15,341 nucleotides of DNA from an uncultured Oscillospiraceae bacterium. GTDB taxonomy: Bacteria > Bacillota > Clostridia > Oscillospirales > Acutalibacteraceae. Below, in pieces: positions 1 to 8,000 of the stretch. The DNA lies in NCBI GenBank assembly GCA_900552115.1, contig URYP01000049.1, positions 1-15,341 on the forward strand. Reading direction: 5' to 3'. The notes beneath the pieces are model-generated. The model was given only the letters and a program-made list of their open reading frames with translations, had not been told where the DNA came from and ran no database searches. The position numbers were made by a program, and so were the translations under genes. Position 1 is the stretch's first letter; each line of letters opens with the position of its first letter.

Positions 1-18
1 CCCGGCCTTTTGGCCGGG
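1..18 (-). terminator. Terminator-like stem at the end of the ABC operon
   Basis: CCCGGCC and GGCCGGG form a perfect 7-bp GC stem around a four-base loop. It lies 28 bases beyond the stop codon of the minus-strand permease gene, which is where a Rho-independent terminator for that operon would sit. The T-run expected after the stem would lie outside the window, so this cannot be confirmed. Confidence 0.55.
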
Positions 19-45
19 GGCTTTAACTTGTAAACGCTGGCGGAG

Positions 46-1593
46 TTACTTGACATCGCGGCGGCAGAAGCTGTCGCGCGCAATCCAAAGGAAACAAACC
101 GTATAAACCAGCAGGATGGCTACCGAGAAAAGAAGCGTCATGGAATTGTCGACCAATCCAGATCCCAGGCCCATAGCCGCGCTCATATCGCCGAACATGC
201 CCGACGGAGATACAAAATAGGAGCCAAGGCCGGTGTTGGTAAACAACAGGAATTTAGCGCCGGGGATAATGAAGTAACTCGACAGCATGGTAGCCAGTGT
301 GGTGAAAAGGTTGCCGCCGTACAGCATCAGGATGGATACAGCCGTGGCAACCGCTGTTTTGCGGGTCACCGCCGAAAGCATCAGCGCCAGCGCGCCGAAG
401 GCCAGTACCGGCAGCAGGAACAGCAGATACTTATAAAGAATTACCAGGATATATGGCAGCCGCACGATGCTGCCGAACAGGGTGGACATGTACATGCTGC
501 CAATCCCATTGAAGCCGCCCAGAACACCGGAAAGCAGGAAGGACAACACAAACATGGCGCCGGTTGCAATCAGTGTAATTTCTAACAGGATAAGCACCTT
601 GGACCAAAAAATACTGCGGCGTTTGTGGGGAGATATCAGCAGCAGCTTAATGGTGCCGTTACCAAACTCGGAGGAAATGATGCCGCCGGCCAAAACAATC
701 AGGAAGATGGACAGCAGGCTGAAGGAGGATAACGAGGTTTCCATCAATCCATATAGGGACAGGCTTTCAACGGGGGCTGTGTCGGTTTTCAGCCGTTCGG
801 TGGACAGGGCGACCCTATCCTCCAGTTTTTGCCGATCGGAACTGGTCAGCAGGGTCGAGTCGCCGTAATCACCCGTTAATTCGTTGCGCAGCAGCGCCAG
901 CTTGTTGGATTTCAGGGACTCCAGCTCGGTCTGCTGCCAGCTTTTTTTCATGGAAGACGAATCGCCGTAATAATAGTTGCCTCCCACGCTTATCCGGCCG
1001 GTGCTGACCGGTTCCACGTTATAATCCAGATACATATTCAGTATATCGATCTGAACCTGTTTTTCTTCCGGGGTCTCAAACTCAGTGTGGCCGTTTTGCA
1101 CCTCCTCGATCTGCAGACGGACGTATTCTTTCCAGTCGGAGGCGCCCATCAACCGTTTGTAAGAAGCGGCCATGTCAGCATACTTGTTCCATTCGGCGTT
1201 TTTGGTGAAATCGGTCACGCCCTGTTCGGTCAGCTGCTGTTCCGTGTCGTACAGGGTCTGCTGCACGGAGTAATAGGTGAGCACCAGGTCGCTTTTCCAG
1301 TTGTCGGGGGGAATACTGTTGTTAAGGAGATATTCGTATTTTTCCTTTTCTAACTGGAGTGTTTTATCCTGCGGGGCGTCTTTCTGCTGGTTGTGCAGGG
1401 ACAGAATCATGTCCGCATAGTTGTCTTCCCAGCTATACCCGTCTGAGGATCCCATGTTTTTAACCATCCACAGTTCGCTGCCGCCCTGAATGAGCAGCAT
1501 CAGCACGGCCAGGCCGACCACCACACCGGCAAGCACCCAGGTGGAAACCTTTTTGTATAGTTTCAGCCGTTCGTTTTTCAGCAAATTACGCAA
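46..1593 (-). CDS. ABC-2 type transporter permease
   Basis: Membrane subunit of an ABC exporter, 515 aa from a TTG start. TTG at 1593 is chosen because a strong AGGGGGAGGG ribosome binding site (1601-1610) lies 7 bases upstream and the protein then begins with a Lys/Arg-rich cytoplasmic stretch. The reading frame runs further upstream, but only inside the ATPase gene. Layout: one membrane segment (about 20-36), a long hydrophilic, probably extracytoplasmic domain of about 250 residues, then five more segments (about 289-308, 333-355, 385-409, 413-437, 486-505). The cytoplasmic stretch after the second segment (EFGNGTIKLLL, then SPHKRR) is the coupling region usual in ABC-2 permeases. The gene overlaps the ATPase gene by 8 bases, so translation is probably coupled. 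The substrate is unknown; peptide or antibiotic export is possible but not shown. Confidence 0.85.
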   Translation of the reverse strand: MRNLLKNERLKLYKKVSTWVLAGVVVGLAVLMLLIQGGSELWMVKNMGSSDGYSWEDNYADMILSLHNQQKDAPQDKTLQLEKEKYEYLLNNSIPPDNWKSDLVLTYYSVQQTLYDTEQQLTEQGVTDFTKNAEWNKYADMAASYKRLMGASDWKEYVRLQIEEVQNGHTEFETPEEKQVQIDILNMYLDYNVEPVSTGRISVGGNYYYGDSSSMKKSWQQTELESLKSNKLALLRNELTGDYGDSTLLTSSDRQKLEDRVALSTERLKTDTAPVESLSLYGLMETSLSSFSLLSIFLIVLAGGIISSEFGNGTIKLLLISPHKRRSIFWSKVLILLEITLIATGAMFVLSFLLSGVLGGFNGIGSMYMSTLFGSIVRLPYILVILYKYLLFLLPVLAFGALALMLSAVTRKTAVATAVSILMLYGGNLFTTLATMLSSYFIIPGAKFLLFTNTGLGSYFVSPSGMFGDMSAAMGLGSGLVDNSMTLLFSVAILLVYTVCFLWIARDSFCRRDVK

Positions 1594-2503
1594 CGGTATT
1601 CCCTCCCCCTGTGATGGCGATGAAACTGTCTTCCAGCATATTTCCGACAGCCTGTAACCCATAAATCTGAATACCGTTTTCCATCAGCCGCTGATTGATA
1701 ATCGGCAGTTCCTCTTCTTTGGCCGCCACCTCGATATACGTATCGGTCACAGATAGAACCCGGTCGCCGGCATGCGACCTCAGCAGGGCCGCCGCCTGCT
1801 CCAGCGGACGGACGGTGTAGCGGTAACGGGCCGAATCCTGATGGGTGAGTTCTTCGATGGTGTTGACCTGCAACAGCACGCCGTTATTGATGATACCGAC
1901 CCGGTCGCACATCTGCTGCATCTCCTGCAGGATATGGCTGGAAACCAACACTGCCATGCCTTTTTCATGGGCAAGGAACCGGATGAGATCGCGGAATTCT
2001 TTAATTCCCGCCGGGTCCAGGCCGTTGGTGGGTTCGTCAAGAATCATGATTTTCGGCTGGTGCAGCAGGGCCTGCGCCACACCCAGCCGCTGTTTCATGC
2101 CCAGCGAATAGGTTTTGAATTTTTCGCGGATGCGCATCTGCATTCCCACCATGTTTATAGCTTCGTCGATCAGCGAGGGATCCGACCCGCTGGCGCGGGC
2201 CTGCAGCAGGAGATTGTCATATCCAGATAAATATTTGTACATATCGGGGTTTTCCACAATACCGCTAACCGGCGCCATGGCTGCTTCAAAGTCCGTTTCG
2301 ATCGAGTGGCCGTCAATGGTAATGGAGCCGCTGTCCATGGACAGAAGCCCCAGAATCATTTTGATAGTGGTGGTTTTGCCGGCTCCGTTCGGGCCGAGAA
2401 AACCAAACACCTCGCCCTCCCGGACAGACAGGCTGACATCCTGCACGACCGGATGGGAGCCAAAGGTTTTACAAACGTGTTCCAGCGTTAATATATCGCC
2501 CAT
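1586..2503 (-). CDS. ABC transporter ATP-binding protein (BcrA/CcmA-type)
   Basis: ATPase subunit that would power the permease encoded just downstream; 305 aa, usual for this group. Visible motifs: Walker A GPNGAGKTT (37-45), signature YSLGMKQ (132-138), Walker B KIMILDEP (151-158), D-loop GLDP (161-164) and H-loop His190. The Q-loop position appears as SGIVEN (80-85) with Glu, as in many bacitracin/lantibiotic-type exporters. The C-terminal 90 residues are the accessory region common in this family. The ATG at 2503 is preceded by a GGGAGG-type ribosome binding site. The gene starts 21 bases after the anchored-protein gene and overlaps the permease gene, so all three are likely one transcript. 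ATPase identity is certain; the substrate is not. Confidence 0.95.
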   Translation of the reverse strand: MGDILTLEHVCKTFGSHPVVQDVSLSVREGEVFGFLGPNGAGKTTTIKMILGLLSMDSGSITIDGHSIETDFEAAMAPVSGIVENPDMYKYLSGYDNLLLQARASGSDPSLIDEAINMVGMQMRIREKFKTYSLGMKQRLGVAQALLHQPKIMILDEPTNGLDPAGIKEFRDLIRFLAHEKGMAVLVSSHILQEMQQMCDRVGIINNGVLLQVNTIEELTHQDSARYRYTVRPLEQAAALLRSHAGDRVLSVTDTYIEVAAKEEELPIINQRLMENGIQIYGLQAVGNMLEDSFIAITGGGNTVA

Positions 2504-2524
2504 TTACTTCTCGCCTCCCGTTGC

Positions 2525-3112
2525 TTAATAATTATAGAACGCCAGTTGGCTGACCCGGTATATTTTCCAGGCGCCGTCTTCCAGCTTCATGGAGAAATTA
2601 AAATTGGTAACAGCCGTGCCAGATTGTGTCTTGCCTTCCGTTACCGTCCCGTTCGCCTGATAGACCGGCCAAACGCCGGTGGCCTCATATTCATGGGTGT
2701 AACTGACGGCGGCGGTGTCCTCGTCAATGCGGATCGAATCATCCTTGTCATCGTCTTTCAGGGATGTAAAAGACATTTCGTTGTCAGCCAAACCCACGAC
2801 GGTGTTGACATAACTGGTAACCGCTTCGCTGAGATAGGCGGCGTCCTTGACGAAAAAAGGTTTCAGTTTTTCCCGTACCGCCTCTTCAAATGCTTTGCGG
2901 GGCGCTTCCTGCTTTAGTTCCGCGAGCTGGTCGGCGGACATCTGCGCATGTTGTGCAAGCAGGGCGTCCACACTTTCGCAAACGTCGCGTATGTCCCGTT
3001 TCTGTCCCATCAACATTATTTGGGTCACCGTGACATAGAGCACCACCACGATCAAAAGCGCCATCGAGACGACAAAGCCGCGGTTGCAGCGTTTCCAAAA
3101 GGATTTTTTCAA
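2525..3112 (-). CDS. Membrane-anchored extracytoplasmic protein of the ABC operon
   Basis: 195 aa; family not recognised. It begins with a short basic segment (KKSFWKR) and one hydrophobic segment (about 12-30), with no lipobox, so it is probably anchored by its N-terminus with the rest outside the cytoplasm. A helical, charged section (about 38-115) is followed by a beta-rich end (about 125-195) finishing FSMKLEDGAWKIYRVSQ, which resembles NTF2-like or similar small alpha+beta folds; this is inference. The start is TTG at 3112: AAGGAG (3122-3127) lies 9 bases upstream and no ATG in this frame fits better. As first gene of the operon it may be an accessory, sensor or immunity partner of the exporter. 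Confidence 0.72.
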   Translation of the reverse strand: MKKSFWKRCNRGFVVSMALLIVVVLYVTVTQIMLMGQKRDIRDVCESVDALLAQHAQMSADQLAELKQEAPRKAFEEAVREKLKPFFVKDAAYLSEAVTSYVNTVVGLADNEMSFTSLKDDDKDDSIRIDEDTAAVSYTHEYEATGVWPVYQANGTVTEGKTQSGTAVTNFNFSMKLEDGAWKIYRVSQLAFYNY

Positions 3113-3146
3113 GTACCCTCACTCCTTCTTGTGTCAATGTGGGCCT

Positions 3147-3175
3147 AGTATACCACGGCCAATGTGAAAAATAAA
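3147..3175 (-). promoter_or_regulatory. Candidate sigma-A promoter of the ABC operon (extended -10)
   Basis: On the minus strand TATACT (3152-3147) is preceded by TGG, giving the extended -10 pattern TGn-TATACT. The -35 at 17-base spacing is TTTATT (3175-3170), a poor match, which is typical where an extended -10 carries recognition. The start of transcription would be near 3140, leaving a short leader before the TTG at 3112. Confidence 0.55.
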
Positions 3176-3188
3176 CCGATATAACGAT

Positions 3189-3210
3189 TTTGTAATGCCG
3201 GCATCACAAA
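3189..3210. promoter_or_regulatory. 22-bp near-perfect palindrome between divergent promoters (operator candidate)
   Basis: TTTGTAATGCC (3189-3199) faces GGCATCACAAA (3200-3210). Ten of eleven base pairs are symmetric, including a perfect ATGCCGGCAT core. It is centred about 60 bases upstream of the likely start of the minus-strand operon and about 67 upstream of that of the plus-strand gene, a usual place for an activator serving two divergent promoters. TGTaA and TCACA recall CRP/FNR-type half-sites, but the gap is 8 rather than 6 bases, so no regulator is assigned. Confidence 0.4.
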
Positions 3211-3231
3211 GTTGTAAGATTTGTGTTTTCG

Positions 3232-3260
3232 TTGCATTTTGCGGGCCAGGCGGATATAAT
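3232..3260 (+). promoter_or_regulatory. Sigma-A promoter of the transglutaminase-like lipoprotein gene
   Basis: TTGCAT (3232-3237), 17 bases, then a perfect TATAAT (3255-3260). Transcription would start near 3267, giving a leader of about 113 bases before the ATG at 3380. Confidence 0.7.
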
Positions 3261-3330
3261 AGCCTCAAGCCCATAGGCCTGCGGTAATGAACGGCGGCGC
3301 CTTTTGGCCTCTTTAATAAGTATCTTGTAA

Positions 3331-3350
3331 TAGACATTAATAGACATGAA
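3331..3350 (+). repeat. Two 10-bp direct repeats in the 5' leader
   Basis: TAGACATTAA and TAGACATGAA stand directly in tandem, one mismatch in ten, one helical turn apart. They lie in the leader of the lipoprotein gene, 30 bases before its start. Tandem half-sites at 10-11 bp spacing are used by some response regulators, but downstream of a promoter they would act as a roadblock; chance is also possible. Confidence 0.3.
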
Positions 3351-3379
3351 ACCGACCGGCCACAAGGGGGAAACGGATA

Positions 3380-4942
3380 ATGAACCGACGCAAATGGGCG
3401 GTGCTGGCCGCTGCCGTGAGTATAGGAGCCCTGTGCCTGTCCGGCTGCGCCCGCTGGCTGCTCCCCTCCCGCGGGGACACATCGCGGACGGGCCAGACGG
3501 AGGCGGCCGCCGCTCATTTTTCGAAAGAGAAATTTTGGTCCGGTGAAGCGACAGGGGATGCCGCCCTTATGAAGGATAAAGCCGAGACGATGACTAGTGA
3601 GGAACTGCTGGCTTACCAAAGCCCCTATCGTGAGCGGATGACCGATCAGTATAAACGGCAGCTTTCGCAGGAGCAGACGCTCATCTATCAGGCGATCCTG
3701 TACGCGTCCGACCAGGGATATCCCTATCTGGATTTTCCGGCTGAATGGGCACAGGAGCAGGAAAATCTCTGGGATATTTACAGCTATGTGGCGCTGGACT
3801 CGCCGCTGGTCGAAAGCAACGTGAGAGAATCAACCTGGACGGCGGAAAAGGGATCCATACAATTGGAAAACCCCGCTTTTTCCGAGGTGTTTTTAAACAA
3901 AAAACGACAGGCGGTGGAAAAGGCGGAGACGATCGTCGCTGTAATGCCGGACAGCCATCGTACTTCCCAGGAAAAAGCGCGGTATTTATACGATTATCTG
4001 ACGGCCTATTGTGTCTATGAAGAATACGAGGATGCCGCATCCTGCCAGTCCTATCTTTACGACGCGCTGTGTGAAGGACGTAGCATTTGCGACGGCTTTT
4101 CCAACGCCCTGTCACTGCTGTACCAGTGCGCCGGCATCGAGAGCTTTGAAAAAATGCGGCTGGGAACGGCCGTGACCGCGCCGGAAAAAGACAGCTCCAC
4201 GGATCGTATCGACCGGCGGCGGGGGCACGTGTGGGTGTCCGCCGAAATCGAGGGGGTCTATTACAATTTTGATCCCACCTTTGACATTGGCGAGGAAAAT
4301 GTCTCCCGGGCGGCACTATCGCCCCTGTGGTTCATGTTTCCGGACGGAGATGAAGAACACAAGCCGGTATTTGGAGGAGGAGCCCTGCCAGCGTGTACAG
4401 CCGGGGAGGTCGGCGCCCTTGTGCGGGACATGACGGCCGGTAAAGCGGATACGGCCGATTCGCTGACCCCGCGCGTTATGGATATCCTGGAAGATAATTA
4501 TTGGGCGGATCAGTCCTATGCCCGTATCTGGTTCGATACGGCCCCGGGCAAACCACTGGTCCGTGCCCTGATCGATGATGTCAGCGAGCGAATAGGGGAG
4601 AAGGACTGGCCGAACTGGATGCTGATCTATCGGCAGCAGGATCATTTGCTGGTGATCAGCATTTGTATGGTCTACGATGGGGTGGACGCGCCGGATTCCG
4701 TGATCCGTCACGCATCCGAGCAGCTGCGGCAATTTAATGCGGATGGCTTCGGATACGCGGTGGTTCAGTTTGATGTGGAGGATGGTGAAGCATCCGGCCG
4801 CGCCCTGCTGGACGATTTGCGGGATGCCGTAGAGGCAGCCGGTATCGACACCCCGGTGTATGGCGATTCGTTTGAAAGCAGCGACGGCGATTTCCGGTAC
4901 TGGCAGTATTGGCTAAGAAAGCCTTTTCCAGCCGCCGGATAA
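3380..4942 (+). CDS. Lipoprotein with transglutaminase-like domain
   Basis: 520 aa, predicted cell-surface lipoprotein. Basic N-terminus and hydrophobic stretch end in lipobox LSGC with Cys23 as the lipidated residue. A helical linker region (about 55-190) precedes a transglutaminase-like core (about 190-300) with the catalytic triad in the expected order: Cys237 in EGRSICDGF, His283 in GHVWVSAEI, Asp298 in YYNFDPTFD. In this superfamily the triad supports protease, amidase or crosslinking chemistry; the actual substrate cannot be read from sequence. The C-terminal 170 residues (about 350-520) form a separate alpha/beta-looking region not recognised. ATG at 3380 is supported by AAGGGGG (3364-3370) 9 bases upstream. 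The gene is monocistronic with its own promoter and terminator and is divergent from the ABC exporter operon, which may hint at shared control. Confidence 0.9.
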   Translation: MNRRKWAVLAAAVSIGALCLSGCARWLLPSRGDTSRTGQTEAAAAHFSKEKFWSGEATGDAALMKDKAETMTSEELLAYQSPYRERMTDQYKRQLSQEQTLIYQAILYASDQGYPYLDFPAEWAQEQENLWDIYSYVALDSPLVESNVRESTWTAEKGSIQLENPAFSEVFLNKKRQAVEKAETIVAVMPDSHRTSQEKARYLYDYLTAYCVYEEYEDAASCQSYLYDALCEGRSICDGFSNALSLLYQCAGIESFEKMRLGTAVTAPEKDSSTDRIDRRRGHVWVSAEIEGVYYNFDPTFDIGEENVSRAALSPLWFMFPDGDEEHKPVFGGGALPACTAGEVGALVRDMTAGKADTADSLTPRVMDILEDNYWADQSYARIWFDTAPGKPLVRALIDDVSERIGEKDWPNWMLIYRQQDHLLVISICMVYDGVDAPDSVIRHASEQLRQFNADGFGYAVVQFDVEDGEASGRALLDDLRDAVEAAGIDTPVYGDSFESSDGDFRYWQYWLRKPFPAAG

Positions 4943-4945
4943 ATG

Positions 4946-4982
4946 AAAACCGCTTGACGGCCAGCCGTCAAGCGGTTTTTTT
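4946..4982 (+). terminator. Strong Rho-independent terminator, probably bidirectional
   Basis: A perfect 15-bp stem (4946-4960 with 4965-4979) around the loop CCAG, running into a T-run on the plus strand. The A-run before the stem gives Ts on the minus strand too, so it may also end the convergent flavoprotein gene, whose stop is at 5001. Confidence 0.87.
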
Positions 4983-5000
4983 ATGGAATATTTCCGGCCG

Positions 5001-8000
5001 TTAACCAGCGGCCTCTACCGGGAATGAGGTGATCTTTTTCGTAGCTCGTTGCAGAATCAGCAGCGCATCGTTGGCCGTCACGCCACCCTCACCATCCACG
5101 TTGGCGGCGAGCACCTGCCGATCCGTCAGCGTAATCTTATTGGTAGCCGCCTGAAGGGCCAACAGCGCGTCCGCGGCGGTTACCCCGTCTTTCCCATCGA
5201 CATCCCCCCAGACGATGAGGGGGTTCAGAGCGTCGATAGCTGCCTGAAGAGCGGTTATCTGGGCATCCACAGCGGCTTGCGTCGCGTTGGTATCCTCCGC
5301 AACCTCCAGAGCGGCGATAATCGCCGCATTGAGCGCTTCCACGCTCTCCTCTGTGTAGAAACCGGACACGGCTTTTTGCTGGGCTTCGTCAATTAAATCA
5401 TTCAGGGCGGTTATGTCCACCGGTTTGTTTACGAGGACACGATCCGCATTCTTCAAATCGTCTATCGCACCGGCAATATCCTCATCGGCAGCGTCCGGGT
5501 CGTTGTATACGGCCCATCCGGCGGTGAAGAGCGCCTTGTACGCCTTCACGCTCTCTGCGGTGTAGCCGGAAAGCTGTGCGTCATTTTTTTCGCTGTCCAG
5601 CAGAGTTTTCAATGCGGCTTTGTCCAAAACCGGCGGCACGTTGCCTTCCACAACCAAAAGGGTATCCTTAACGCTGATGGTTACGCCGACCTTCTGATCG
5701 TCCGCATTGCCTGAAATCGAATGCAGGTCATTGTACATGTAAATCTCCAGCTTGGCGAGCGAACCCTTTTCCATTACGGATTGCGGGACGGGAATCGACA
5801 CCTCGAGATACTCGCCCACAGCCACGTTTTCCAACGGATTTCCGGCCTCTCCGCAGGACAGCTTATACTGGGAATCCAGGCGGCCGATGTCGACCTTGTT
5901 TTCATCGGCGGCGCTGCCGCCCCATAGAATCAACGATCCGTTCCGCACCGCCTTAATCCACTCTTCGGAGGGGGCGGTGATGGAACCCGGGAAGGTGGAC
6001 GCATCTTTATTTATCCGCAGCTTAAACCGGATAAACAGCTTCCCGCCTTCATACGGGGTGAGGTCAACTGGGGATTCAAGCAAATTGGTAACACTCATAT
6101 AATGACCGATAGAAGACGTTTGTTCCTGCGTGACAAGCGGCACTGTAGCCGACTCCACCTGTTTTATTTGCAAACCGTTGATAGCGGCGTTTAGTTCCTC
6201 GGTAGCTTTTATAACCGCCGCCGTGTCCGCGTCTATCCCAATAGCCTTGGCCGCCGCCAGCTTATCCTGCAGGACAGCCAGGGTTTCCTTGGTATACACA
6301 CAGCCGTCATTCAACTTGGCCTGTGCATCGGCAATGGCTTTTTTCAGCGCCGCCTGCTCCGGCGTTTCCACCAGCCACTTGGCATACAAAATGGTGTCGC
6401 CGGATACGGTATCGGTTTCAAAATCCCATGCTTTCTCATAGGTGTCGCTGGTGTACCAGCCGGTGAAGATATAACCTTCCCGTTTCGGATCGGCCGGCCG
6501 GGATACCAGCCGGTTGCCGTCGGCGGCAATGTGCTGGCTGCCTACCCCGCTGCCTCCGTCGCCGTAATTGGTCCGGAAAGACACGGTATAAGCGTCAGGC
6601 GCCACCGGCGTCCACTTGGCATACAGGGTTTTATTGTCGTTTACGGTATCCGCGGCAAAGTCCCATTTTTGGGTCAGAGCCTGGTCCGCATACCAGCCCT
6701 CCAGCGTATAACCGGCACGGGTGGGAGATTCCGGCTGTTTGACGAGCTGGTCTTTGCCGATTGCAATGCCCTGGCCCGTGACCTTGCTGCCGCCGTTGCT
6801 GTCAAACAGGACATAGCCTGAGGCGGGGACGCCCAAAATAATATTGCAGAAGGCCATTGTATAGCCTTTGCTTTGCTCGCGCTTTCCGGTAACCTCGAAC
6901 CGCAGCCGCAGCTTGCCCGGCTCGGAAATGGTCACATTGCCAAACGTCTCGGTTTTTACCCGTGCGGCGTCATCGATGGTAAATACCCCGTATTGGTCGG
7001 CCTCCCCGCCCAGGTACCGGTCTTCATCCGGCAGATAGAGCCGGAATTTTGCCCGGCCATCCTGCAAATAGGTCTGGGTGCTGACGCTGTAGGTGCCGGC
7101 CTTTTCCACGTCCACCTCAAATTCAATGTAATCGCCCACCTTGGCGGATAGCACGCGGTTATATTTGGTGCTGGGAGAGAGGGCCTTGCTGGTATCATAA
7201 TAGCCGTACTCCAATGTGTCCGGTCCGGTGGTGGTAGCCAATTCTTCAATGGGATAGACAATAGCGTCCACATCCACCACGGGGGGCAGGTCTCCGCCGG
7301 AGGAACCGGTATACAATACCTGTCCGTCGCTGTTCAGCCGCTCGGCCAGCTTGCTGTAATTAACGCTTTGGGCGGTAACACCATCGTCAATGGCGATAGC
7401 GGCGGCGGTAGCCGCCGACTGCCCCAGCACCATAAACACCGGCTCCATGCGGATGGAGCCATAAGCCGCATGGGAAGCCGAGAGGCACACCGGCACCAGC
7501 AGATTGGTGCATTCGTTGGCTTTCGGGACGATGGAGCGGTAGCTGATGGAATAAGGGCTGGTTGCTGAGTAAAAATCGCCTTCTGCCCGCACCTGGCCGT
7601 TCTGGACAATATACTGGATATGGTGCGAGTCCATGCTATAGCTGCCCATACCCACAGAATCACTGACATAAACGGTGGAATTCGTTTTGCACACGTGTTC
7701 GGTCATTACAAATTCGCTGACCATGCGGCGGGCTTCCCGCACATAAATCTGGGTAGGCCAGTAATTGTTTTCAGTAAACTCATCATTGCACAGACCCCAT
7801 TTGGAGGCCTCTTTCCGCATGGCTTCGGGAACCCGTTCGCTGTTTTGCAGCGCCCACAGCAGGCCCTTCTGATAATCCTCATGCGCTTTAATAATTTTTT
7901 CCCGCGTCGCGTAATCGCCTTCGGGATAATCGTAGTTCTGGCCAACAAAATCGGTGGAGATACCCGAATTGTTGTTGGAGTCCACCTTGACGCCACCGTT

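Noticed and set aside
1594..1662. Longer N-terminus for the ABC permease
   Set aside because: The extension lies wholly inside the ATPase gene, while a strong ribosome binding site fits the TTG at 1593.
3189..3210. Assignment of the palindrome to CRP/FNR or Rex
   Set aside because: Half-sites look partly similar, but the spacing is two bases longer than those families use.
3134..3619. Minus-strand frame covering the divergent intergenic region
   Set aside because: It would bury both promoters and the palindrome and overlap the lipoprotein signal peptide; no ribosome binding site or domain.
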